From an uncultured Burkholderiales bacterium (GTDB lineage: Bacteria; Pseudomonadota; Gammaproteobacteria; Burkholderiales; Burkholderiaceae): a stretch of DNA of 32,104 nucleotides. Positions 24,451-32,104 of the stretch are shown here, piece by piece (the stretch's first letter is position 1; every line of letters starts with the position of its first letter). The notes beneath the pieces are model-generated. The model saw only the letters and a list, made by a program, of their open reading frames with translations, made no database searches and was not told the origin of the DNA. Location: positions 1-32,104 of the forward strand of contig CALBEV010000065.1 of NCBI GenBank assembly GCA_937891045.1, given 5' to 3'. A program made the translations under genes and the position numbers.

Positions 24451-25703
24451 TCATCAATATATCAAGTTGGAATTTTTTAATGGCTCACCTTTGTGGCTGG
24501 AGTGCTGTAGCCTTGCTATTTTCCGCCCCATTCTCTAGATCACTTTATATTTTATCGGGGTTGCTTTTTGTTATTTCATGGTTTGCCCAAAAAGATTTGT
24601 ATGTACGGCTAATAAAAATCAAATCTTTACCTATTGCAAAACCTGCCCTAGTTTTAAGTTTTATGGTCCTCGTCTGGGCTACTTGGAGCTCTGCTCCATT
24701 TAAGGAAATATTAAATAATCTCAAAGTGTATTCTAAATTGATAATGTTACTGATGCTGGCTGCAACACTATCCGAAGACAAATGGCGAAAAAGAGCATGG
24801 TGGGGGTTGGTGGCTGGCATGACTTTGGTGCTGTTCTCCACTTTCGCGAATATTTTTATTAATCTTCCATGGTCAATGACTCAAAACCAAGGATTGGGTG
24901 CAGATCATAGTGTTTTTGTGGAATATGTTTCTCAAAGCGTCATGACATCAGTTTTTATGGCCTTTACACTTCAGCATTGCATAACCTCAAACGAACTAAA
25001 AATGAAAGTGATATGGGGTCTTGCTACATTATGTTGCTTCATTTCAATTATGTTTTTGTTGCAAGGTCGATCTGGTCTTGTGGCGTGTTCTGTTGTGTTC
25101 ACAGTATTCGCATTGTTTTATACGCCAAAATCTCGCCGCTTATTAATAATGTTATTACTTATATCGGCCTTAACATTATTGGTTGTATCAAGTCCATTGA
25201 TGCTAAGCAGAGTTTTACAAGCTTACAATGATGTTGTCCAGTATCGTTCTTTCGATGCCACCTCTTTGGGCCTAAGAGTTGACATGTGGTTATTTGCCTT
25301 AAAAGGTTTTTACAGTCACCCGTTCATTGGAACGGGAATTGGTACCTATCCACAGTTAGCCGCAAGTCATTTCTCAACCTTGAGCGAATCCCAACTGATA
25401 TATGCTGTTATTCACCCGCACAATCAGTATTTGTTTTTTGCGATGGAATATGGCGTACTAGGCTTGATTGGTTTTCTTTGGCTATTGTGGCAATTTTTTA
25501 AAACAGCTTATGTTTCCCACAATCCCGACAAAAGCATACTCATTGCAGTTACTTTGGTATTGGCTATAGATTCAATTTATAATGTGCCGCTTTGGTATCG
25601 GGCTGAAAGTTATTTCTTTTATGCTGTATTAGCCTTGCTTGTTGCCAGCAATTTCAAATTGAAAGACAATGAGCAAGTCAAATCTTTCGGGCAGAAAGCT
25701 TGA
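24447..25703 (+). CDS. O-antigen ligase/polymerase-type membrane protein
   Basis: About 418 residues with many hydrophobic segments, belonging to the WaaL/Wzy (Wzy_C) family. The large periplasmic-loop signature GTGIGTYPQLAASH...HPHNQYLFFAMEYGVLGL is present around 300-340. It polymerises or transfers glycan in the periplasm. ATG 24447 overlaps the neuC stop. The gene is AT-rich, unlike neuB. Its 3' end overlaps the convergent methyltransferase by 26 nt. Polymerase and ligase cannot be separated by sequence alone. Confidence 0.85.
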   Translation: MIINISSWNFLMAHLCGWSAVALLFSAPFSRSLYILSGLLFVISWFAQKDLYVRLIKIKSLPIAKPALVLSFMVLVWATWSSAPFKEILNNLKVYSKLIMLLMLAATLSEDKWRKRAWWGLVAGMTLVLFSTFANIFINLPWSMTQNQGLGADHSVFVEYVSQSVMTSVFMAFTLQHCITSNELKMKVIWGLATLCCFISIMFLLQGRSGLVACSVVFTVFALFYTPKSRRLLIMLLLISALTLLVVSSPLMLSRVLQAYNDVVQYRSFDATSLGLRVDMWLFALKGFYSHPFIGTGIGTYPQLAASHFSTLSESQLIYAVIHPHNQYLFFAMEYGVLGLIGFLWLLWQFFKTAYVSHNPDKSILIAVTLVLAIDSIYNVPLWYRAESYFFYAVLALLVASNFKLKDNEQVKSFGQKA

Positions 25704-26703
25704 TAAAATCATGCCCACCTTTTGTTCGATGTATTTGATTGATACTTTGCTTGTTTATTTTTTTATAAAGCAAATCATTTTTTGCTGCTAACTTTTTAAT
25801 TTTTCTAGATTGCTTCACTGTTTCCAAAGAATCGTCTGAATGAGAAGATACTTCAAATCCAATTTGCTGCATCAACCTTGTTAAGATAGATTCACTAAAA
25901 ATAGATAAATGACGGGGCGCTTCAAGCCCTCGCCATAAGGGACCGAACTGAAGATGGACATCGCTTTGCGCATTTGGCGTCGAAAGAAGCAATAATCCTC
26001 CAGGTCGAAGCGATCCATGTATGGCAGTGAGCAAATCAAGTGGGTCGTATACATGTTCAATAACATGCGAACATAAAATCACATCAAAGCTTTGTTGATG
26101 ATGAATTAATTGTTGATAACTACCTTCAGTAACATTTAAACCTGCGCGTTGGGCAGACTTGACGGCAATAGGATCAATCTCTATACCCGAGGATTGCCAG
26201 CCTAATTGATTTGCCAAGGAAACAATATTTCCAGAACCACATCCAACATCCATGAATCTACCAGAGGGTAAGGCCGCCAATATTTCTATACCAAAGGGTA
26301 AATTCAAATGTTGGGCTTTTTTTAGAGCCCATGTTTTCAATGCATTTTGCAAATTAAATCGAGGTGAAATGCTGCAACCCAGTCGCAAAGACAAGCGCTC
26401 ATTCTTCCAACGCAATTTTAAGCCCTGAAAACCATCATTCAGTAAAGCAGGTTTATGCGTGTAATAGTTTGCATATGCTTTTCCAATGCTTTCTGGAGTT
26501 GGTCTAGGATTGAGATAAAGGCTTTGACATTCATTGCATGACCAGTATTTCCAAATGCCTGGTGCAGTTCCAAAACTCCAATCACGAACTGAATGATGTT
26601 TCATGCTTGTATGTTGGCTATGACAAACAGGACATGCGGGTACCAACTCCAAGTCAGCTTGGGGCCAAATTTTTGAATAATTTTTTTTTGTCAAAATAGT
26701 CAT
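25678..26703 (-). CDS. Class I SAM-dependent methyltransferase with zinc-ribbon N terminus
   Basis: 341 residues. The N terminus has CPVC (about 24-27) and CNEC (about 55-58), four cysteines suggesting a zinc ribbon. The SAM-binding motif is DVGCGSGNIVSLANQLGWQS. The following SHVIEHVYDPLDLL and LRPGGLLLLSTPN are typical of methyltransferases in glycan loci. The region is AT-rich. It probably methylates a sugar or glycan end; the substrate is unknown. It lies 16 nt after the RgpF-type gene on the same strand, so the two form an operon. Confidence 0.85.
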   Translation of the reverse strand: MTILTKKNYSKIWPQADLELVPACPVCHSQHTSMKHHSVRDWSFGTAPGIWKYWSCNECQSLYLNPRPTPESIGKAYANYYTHKPALLNDGFQGLKLRWKNERLSLRLGCSISPRFNLQNALKTWALKKAQHLNLPFGIEILAALPSGRFMDVGCGSGNIVSLANQLGWQSSGIEIDPIAVKSAQRAGLNVTEGSYQQLIHHQQSFDVILCSHVIEHVYDPLDLLTAIHGSLRPGGLLLLSTPNAQSDVHLQFGPLWRGLEAPRHLSIFSESILTRLMQQIGFEVSSHSDDSLETVKQSRKIKKLAAKNDLLYKKINKQSINQIHRTKGGHDFIKLSARKI

Positions 26704-26719
26704 TGAGTGTCGCCAGTTA

Positions 26720-27829
26720 TTATTGATTAATTAATCTTGACCTCATTTCAATTTTGATAAAATCAAAGATGCCATTTTTTTCTTGTGTTTTTATTTGTTC
26801 ATAAATTTTCGCCATGGCAATCAAATTCGAATAATCCCCAGATTTTTTGATGTATGAAACACCAAAATGTTGGATGGCAACAATAGGTGCTGACGCCAAA
26901 ATATTTTGCTTGTCAGTTAAATCAAAAATCAGGTTGATGGCTTCAGCTTTCCAGTTTGAATCATCTCGAAAACTATTTATACATTCTTGCTGTTTGAAAA
27001 TAAGGCCATCATCGACTGAACATAGATTTTTTAGAACATCTAATAATTCTGATGATGTCATTCCTAAGATTAATTGATCAAGCATGGCTCGGCTGAACAT
27101 TGCATGAGATTGAATTTGGTTGTCATTCATGATCTTTGAAAAAAGCCTCTCACCTCGCCTGATGGCTTTATATTTATTACTGGTTATTTTATATTGGTTC
27201 CAAAATGCATGAAATGCGGGATTGGATAAAGCTGGTTCCTTAAAAAGCCAAAAAAAGGAGCCCATAAATGGAGGCTTGAACCTGCGATTTTTAACAGATC
27301 TTGACTGGTCCACTTGCAATGCGCCAACAAAATCAGCTGGGGCGTTTTCCATTTTATTGATTGTTTGGTCATCTTCAAAAATTGGAAACCAAATACTGTC
27401 ATTGATGATTATTAAAAATTCAGGGCTTATGTTCAAAGTATTTAGAAGCCAAATGCCGTCGCGGTATCCACCAAAATCATATCCAAAATTTGGTCTGATT
27501 AATACTTTCCAAGAAGTTCTTTTCAAGTTGTCTAGGTCGACTGAAAGCAACGCAGAATTGCTAACTACCAAGGGCAAATATCCTTGACTAACAAAATGTT
27601 TGCATGTGTGGATGATTGATGGCGCAATGCCATTGGGTTGGAAAATCAAAAAAATAGCAATCTTATTGGTGTTGGATGATATTTCGCCATCCAGCACTGT
27701 CAATTTATTGGTTCTATGTTTATCGTAATGCCATCGCAAAAAAGGTTCATAAAAAAACTCAATCAATGCTTTGACCTGTTGTTTGATTCGATTAACTTCG
27801 CGTTTAAATTTATAAATAAAATATTTCAT
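26720..27829 (-). CDS. RgpF-type (rhamnan synthesis F) glycan protein
   Basis: About 369 residues of the RgpF family, glycan-assembly proteins originally named from rhamnan synthesis. The signature RPNFGYDFGGYRDGI and the following FLIIINDSIWFP and GSFFWLF segments are characteristic. No signal peptide is seen. ATG 27829 follows the end of the hydrolase gene; an in-frame ATG at 27865 would overlap it by 17 nt; neither has a clear ribosome site. Codons are AT-rich, like the methyltransferase. Likely builds or decorates the surface polymer of this locus. Confidence 0.82.
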   Translation of the reverse strand: MKYFIYKFKREVNRIKQQVKALIEFFYEPFLRWHYDKHRTNKLTVLDGEISSNTNKIAIFLIFQPNGIAPSIIHTCKHFVSQGYLPLVVSNSALLSVDLDNLKRTSWKVLIRPNFGYDFGGYRDGIWLLNTLNISPEFLIIINDSIWFPIFEDDQTINKMENAPADFVGALQVDQSRSVKNRRFKPPFMGSFFWLFKEPALSNPAFHAFWNQYKITSNKYKAIRRGERLFSKIMNDNQIQSHAMFSRAMLDQLILGMTSSELLDVLKNLCSVDDGLIFKQQECINSFRDDSNWKAEAINLIFDLTDKQNILASAPIVAIQHFGVSYIKKSGDYSNLIAMAKIYEQIKTQEKNGIFDFIKIEMRSRLINQ

Positions 27830-27848
27830 GCAAGTAATTGGATATATA

Positions 27849-28760
27849 TTAAAGACTGGAAGCATGAATTTGAATCAACCCCGCCACCCGCCTCGGTTGC
27901 TCATGCACCAACCAATGCGTGCCTTCTTCAATTTTGTGCAGCGTGAGTTGCGGCACATAAGCCTCTAAACCTTCAATCAGTCCAGGTGGCAAAGCGATGT
28001 CTTGCATCCCCCAAATCACCAGAGTGGGCACACTAATGTGCAGCATCTCGGCGGGCAAGCTGATGGCTTGTGCCGCAGGGTCGGCGTCACGTGGTGGTCG
28101 CAGGGGCGAGGCGCGGTAGTAATTCAGTGCACCGGTCAGGCCCTGGTTCCAAACCGCACGGTACTTGTCTTTTTCCTCGGCCGTCAGCCAAGCGTGAGGC
28201 CCAGTTTCTGCGCCCATGTTGGTGAAAAACGCCCACAAACGGCGGTAGTCGTCTTCGGCCAACAGCGCTTCAGCATCTGGGCGAATCAGGAAATTCATGT
28301 AAGCGCTCGAGGCTTGTTGCGCGGGGCTGCTTTGCAGTTCACGCAAAAACGTGCCGGGGTGGGGCGAGTTGATGATGACCAAGCGCTGCAACAGATTGGG
28401 GTGTTGGTTGGCGAAATTCCAAGCCACCGCACCGCCCCAGTCGTGCGCCACCAAGGCGGCCATCGGGCCGTCACAGCCCAAGGCGGTTTTCAGGGCCGCA
28501 ATGTCTTGCACCAAATGCTTGGCCCGGTAGGCGCTCACGTCGGTGGGGCTGCTCGAACCGGCATAGCCGCGCAAATTCGGCGCCACACAAAAATAGCCGC
28601 CGTTCTCTGCTTGGCTGAAATGGGTCAGCAGCTCGTCCCACACAAACGCTGCTTCTGGGAAACCATGCAAAAACAGCATCAAGGGCTGGCCGGGCGTGCC
28701 TGCCAAGCGGCAGTTCAGGCTGATGCCGTGGGGCAGGTCTAGGCGTTGTTCGCGGATCAT
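27849..28760 (-). CDS. Epoxide-hydrolase-like alpha/beta hydrolase
   Basis: 303 residues, cytoplasmic. HGFPE (32-36) and the nucleophile motif AHDWGG with Asp107 identify the epoxide hydrolase/haloalkane dehalogenase group. The acid lies in VIWGMQDIALP and the His in EGTHWLVHEQP. Cap-domain tyrosines (for example NYYRASP) favour epoxide hydrolase. ATG 28760 overlaps the engB stop by ATGA; an alternative start 11 codons upstream would lie inside engB. The true substrate is unknown. Confidence 0.88.
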   Translation of the reverse strand: MIREQRLDLPHGISLNCRLAGTPGQPLMLFLHGFPEAAFVWDELLTHFSQAENGGYFCVAPNLRGYAGSSSPTDVSAYRAKHLVQDIAALKTALGCDGPMAALVAHDWGGAVAWNFANQHPNLLQRLVIINSPHPGTFLRELQSSPAQQASSAYMNFLIRPDAEALLAEDDYRRLWAFFTNMGAETGPHAWLTAEEKDKYRAVWNQGLTGALNYYRASPLRPPRDADPAAQAISLPAEMLHISVPTLVIWGMQDIALPPGLIEGLEAYVPQLTLHKIEEGTHWLVHEQPRRVAGLIQIHASSL

Positions 28761-29431
28761 GCGACTGCCTGTTCGGGGTGGGTCCAGTCCCACAGTTTCA
28801 AACTCACTTCTTCCACGCCTTTCTTTTTCAGCGCGGAAAACAAATGCGCCTCGCCGCCGCCCGACTGCAATTTGGCAATCGACAAGGCTTTGTCGCCCTC
28901 GGTGCGGTTGAGCTTGTCGGATTTGGTGAGCAGCATCATGAACTTCAGGCCTTCTTCCACCTTGGGGCGAATGACTTCGAGCAAGATTTCATCCAGCTCG
29001 GTCACGCCCAATCGCGGGTCGCACAGCAGCACCACGCCTTTGAGGTTGTCGCGGGTCATCAAGTAGTTGGCCATGACCCGTTGCCAACGCACCTTGTCCG
29101 CCTTGGGCACGGCGGCGTAGCCATAGCCTGGCAGGTCGGCCAGCACCGCATCGGTTTGGTTTTGCCGGCCCAGCGCAAACAGGTTGATGTGCTGTGTGCG
29201 GCCCGGGGTTTTGGAGGCGTAGGCCAGCTGGCGCTGCTGGGTCAGGACGTTGATGCAGGTGGATTTGCCCGCATTCGAGCGACCGACAAAGGCAATTTCG
29301 GGCTGTTGGTAGGCCGGTAAATGGTGCAACTGGGCGGCCGTGGTCATGAAACGGGCGGTGTGCAGCCAGCCCACGGCTTGTTTAACGCGGTCTGCGTGCG
29401 CCGCATCAACAACGGGGAGGGGAGTGGCCAT
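28757..29431 (-). CDS. engB: Ribosome-biogenesis GTPase EngB (YihA/YsxC)
   Basis: 224 residues. An essential GTPase for large-subunit assembly. G1 GRSNAGKST (50-58), G2 in PGRTQ (76-80), G3 DLPGYG (99-104), G4 TKSD (169-172) and a FSALKKKG G5 region are all present. ATG 29431 is preferred over a GTG 21 nt upstream. Divergent from cytochrome c4 with an 82-nt gap, an arrangement common in beta- and gamma-proteobacteria. Confidence 0.95.
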   Translation of the reverse strand: MATPLPVVDAAHADRVKQAVGWLHTARFMTTAAQLHHLPAYQQPEIAFVGRSNAGKSTCINVLTQQRQLAYASKTPGRTQHINLFALGRQNQTDAVLADLPGYGYAAVPKADKVRWQRVMANYLMTRDNLKGVVLLCDPRLGVTELDEILLEVIRPKVEEGLKFMMLLTKSDKLNRTEGDKALSIAKLQSGGGEAHLFSALKKKGVEEVSLKLWDWTHPEQAVA

Positions 29432-29513
29432 AGGGTGATTCTTTGTTCGCACCCCGAGTGGGCGCAGGGGTGCATTGTAGAATCATGGTCAAACCTTTAA
29501 ACACCGGATTGCC

Positions 29514-30140
29514 ATGACTTTGTTTGCCCGTTTGCTGATGTCCGCCGCTTGTTTCGGCGTTTTTTCTTTTGTTCAGGCTGCTCAACCGTCAGCAGCCCCC
29601 AAAGCCGGCCCTGCCAAAGGCGCTGCCATTTACAACGCCGCATGCGTGGCCTGTCACGGTCCCGATGGCAACTCCGGCACGCCCACCTACCCGAAGTTGT
29701 CCCAACAACACCCCGAATACACCGCCAAGCAGTTGGCTGAATTCAAATCGGGCAAGCGTGCCAACGCCGTCATGTTGGGCTTTGCCACCGCCTTGAGCGA
29801 CGACGACATGCGCAACATTGGCGCCTATTTGGGCAGCACCAAGGCCAAGCCCGGCTTCGCCAAGGACAAAGAACTGGCCACCTTGGGTGAAAAAATCTAC
29901 CGTGGCGGCATCGCCGACCGCCAAATCCCCGCTTGCGCCGGTTGCCACAGTCCCAATGGCGCAGGCATCCCAGCCCAATACCCTCGTTTGAGCGGCCAAC
30001 ATGCCGACTACACCGTGTCTCAACTCACCCAGTTCCGTGACGGCGTGCGCAAAAACAGTTTGCAAATGAACCAAGTGGCCGCCAAGTTGAATGACCGGGA
30101 AATCAAAGCGGTCGCTGACTACATCGCCGGTTTGAATTAA
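29514..30140 (+). CDS. Cytochrome c4 (di-haem)
   Basis: 208 residues. Signal peptide about 1-22 (cleavage near VQAAQ), then two similar halves, each with a haem c motif: CVACH (44-48) and CAGCH (141-145). Each half ends in a Met-containing segment (for example VMLGFA) for the axial ligand. It is a periplasmic electron carrier, usually feeding terminal oxidases. It is distinct from the shorter di-haem protein at 12075 but of the same type. A strong terminator follows 20 nt after the stop. Confidence 0.93.
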   Translation: MTLFARLLMSAACFGVFSFVQAAQPSAAPKAGPAKGAAIYNAACVACHGPDGNSGTPTYPKLSQQHPEYTAKQLAEFKSGKRANAVMLGFATALSDDDMRNIGAYLGSTKAKPGFAKDKELATLGEKIYRGGIADRQIPACAGCHSPNGAGIPAQYPRLSGQHADYTVSQLTQFRDGVRKNSLQMNQVAAKLNDREIKAVADYIAGLN

Positions 30141-30160
30141 ATTCACACCGCACCATTGCA

Positions 30161-30187
30161 AAGGCTGGCCTGGTGCCAGCCTTTTTT
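30161..30187 (+). terminator. Intrinsic terminator after cytochrome c4
   Basis: A perfect 9-bp stem, AAGGCTGGC (30161-30169) and GCCAGCCTT (30175-30183), with a 5-nt loop and a run of T. It ends 18 nt before the msrP start, and AGGAG of msrP (30194-30198) lies in that gap, so no promoter fits between. Confidence 0.85.
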
Positions 30188-30205
30188 CATTCCAGGAGCC
30201 CATGC

Positions 30206-31186
<981 letters not shown>

Positions 31187-31188
31187 GC

Positions 31189-31791
31189 ATGAACTGGCGT
31201 AACGCCTTGTTGTCAGCCTGGGCCAAACCAGTGTTGACACTGCTGCTGGCGCTGCCCATGGCGTGGTTGGTTTACGCAACATTCAACAACCTGTTGGGCC
31301 CCAATCCGGCCGAAGCCCTGAGCCGACAAACCGGTGACTGGACACTGCGCGGTCTGTGTCTGGTGTTGGCCATCACGCCGCTGCGCGTGGTGTTGCAAGC
31401 GCCGGGCTTGCTGCGCTTGCGCCGCACCGTGGGTGTGGCCACGTTCGTGTATGCCTGTGTGCACCTGCTGTGCTACGCCTGGTTCGACCAAGGTTTTGAT
31501 CTCACAGACATTTGGCGCGACATCCTCAAGCGGCCCTTCATTTGGCTGGGTTTTTCAGCCTGGGTGTTGATGCTGCCGCTGGCCGCCACCTCGTTCAACA
31601 CCGCCATCCGTTGGCTAGGGGGTCGGCGTTGGCAAGCATTGCATCGGTTGGTCTATGCCGCCGCTTTGTTGTCGGTGCTGCATTTCTTTTGGATGCGCAC
31701 TGGCAAAAACGACTTTGCTGAAGTCTGGGTCTATGCCGCCATCATCGGCGGCTTGATGGCTTGGCGGGTTTGGTGGTGGCGACAGCGCTGA
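31189..31791 (+). CDS. msrQ: Haem-binding membrane subunit MsrQ
   Basis: 200 residues with about six membrane helices, of the ferric-reductase-like family. Histidines His92, His152 and His165 fall at the positions (91, 151, 164) known for haem ligands in E. coli MsrQ. It takes electrons from the quinone pool or a flavin reductase to MsrP. Operon partner of msrP. A perfect hairpin (CAGCGCTG twice, 31783-31805) overlaps its stop codon. Confidence 0.93.
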   Translation: MNWRNALLSAWAKPVLTLLLALPMAWLVYATFNNLLGPNPAEALSRQTGDWTLRGLCLVLAITPLRVVLQAPGLLRLRRTVGVATFVYACVHLLCYAWFDQGFDLTDIWRDILKRPFIWLGFSAWVLMLPLAATSFNTAIRWLGGRRWQALHRLVYAAALLSVLHFFWMRTGKNDFAEVWVYAAIIGGLMAWRVWWWRQR

Positions 31792-31805
31792 ATGCCCCAG
31801 CGCTG
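31783..31805. other. Hairpin at msrQ/lysA convergence
   Basis: CAGCGCTG is self-complementary and occurs at 31783-31790 and 31798-31805, giving a perfect 8-bp hairpin with a 7-nt loop that overlaps the msrQ stop and ends 1 nt before the end of lysA. There is no T tract on either strand, so termination is uncertain. Confidence 0.4.
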
Positions 31806-31806
31806 A

Positions 31807-32104
31807 TCAAGGCACCAGCTGCTCGCCCCGCATTTGGTCTTGCACACTCTCACGCTGGCGAATCAAGTGCGCTTGTGCACCGTCCACCAACACTTCAGCG
31901 GCGCGGCCACGGGTGTTGTAGTTGCTGGCCATGCTCATGCAATACGCGCCTGCAGACAGCACGGCCAACAAGTCACCGGCTTGCACGGAGAGGGATCGGT
32001 CGCGGCCAATCCAATCACCGCTTTCACACACGGGGCCGACCACGTCATACACCGCAGCCGCACCACTGCGCACCGAGAGCGGCACGATTTGATGGAAGGC
32101 CTCG
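31807..32104 (-). CDS. lysA: Diaminopimelate decarboxylase, C-terminal part (runs off the window)
   Basis: Only the last 98 codons are present, entering from the window edge. DVVGPVCESGD, DLLAVLSAGAYCMSMASNYNTRGRAAEVLV and the beginning AFHQIVPL are characteristic of LysA, the PLP enzyme that converts meso-diaminopimelate to lysine. The Cys-Glu-Ser-Gly-Asp and Tyr-Asn-Thr-Arg stretches supply active-site residues. It converges on msrQ with a 15-nt gap. Confidence 0.93.
   Translation of the reverse strand, partial: EAFHQIVPLSVRSGAAAVYDVVGPVCESGDWIGRDRSLSVQAGDLLAVLSAGAYCMSMASNYNTRGRAAEVLVDGAQAHLIRQRESVQDQMRGEQLVP

Overview
The window looks like chromosomal DNA of a freshwater-type Burkholderiales bacterium, most likely Comamonadaceae (Limnohabitans/Rhodoferax/Polaromonas relatives). 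This rests on gene content and protein style only: metK, waaA, engB next to a cytochrome c4, msrPQ, lysA and TRAP binding proteins, with GC-rich codons over most of the window. No rRNA, tRNA, CRISPR array, phage gene or transposase is visible.

Layout. 1-5000: a secreted alpha/beta hydrolase, then a tightly packed operon of a thiamine-diphosphate 2-oxoacid dehydrogenase E1 alpha and E1 beta, an SDR dehydrogenase and a TRAP solute-binding protein whose Tat signal appears broken by a one-base frameshift. 5000-6900: a small plastic zone with a VapBC toxin-antitoxin pair, the decayed remains of a UvrD-type helicase gene, and a DUF433/DUF5615 toxin-antitoxin pair that sits between two 83-bp direct repeats (76/83 identical). 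6900-10050: a LysR regulator divergent from an NAD(P)-binding epimerase-like protein, an unrecognised 117-residue protein and an exported ankyrin protein. 10300-13800: a PQQ alcohol dehydrogenase with a lanthanide-type Asp, a di-haem cytochrome c and an AlkB alkane monooxygenase. Together these make a plausible pathway: alkane to alcohol, alcohol to aldehyde, electrons to cytochrome c.

13800-19500: metK, then envelope genes: two lipid A-type acyltransferases overlapping by ATGA, converging on two Kdo-transferase (WaaA) paralogues that also overlap by ATGA. 19670-27830: a surface-glycan locus, Gfo/Idh oxidoreductase - NeuA-type CMP-sugar synthetase - SDR - NeuB - NeuC - O-antigen polymerase/ligase, converging on a methyltransferase and an RgpF-type glycan protein. 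The first genes are GC-rich like the rest of the window. From the 3' end of neuC to about 27850 the DNA is clearly AT-rich, which suggests imported serotype-specific DNA. 27850-32104: core genes again: epoxide-hydrolase-like protein coupled to engB, cytochrome c4, msrP-msrQ and the 3' part of lysA.

Recurring design features: many ATGA or short same-strand overlaps (translational coupling); three tail-to-tail overlaps of convergent genes (alkB/metK, acyltransferase/waaA paralogue, polymerase/methyltransferase); and three strong intrinsic terminators only 14-20 nt before the next start codon (before E1 alpha, the di-haem cytochrome and msrP). The last pattern implies partial termination or promoters inside the upstream gene. 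The observations most worth checking are the repeat-flanked toxin-antitoxin cassette, the DctP frameshift, the lanthanide-type dehydrogenase in an AlkB unit, and the nonulosonate locus with its two extra oxidoreductases.
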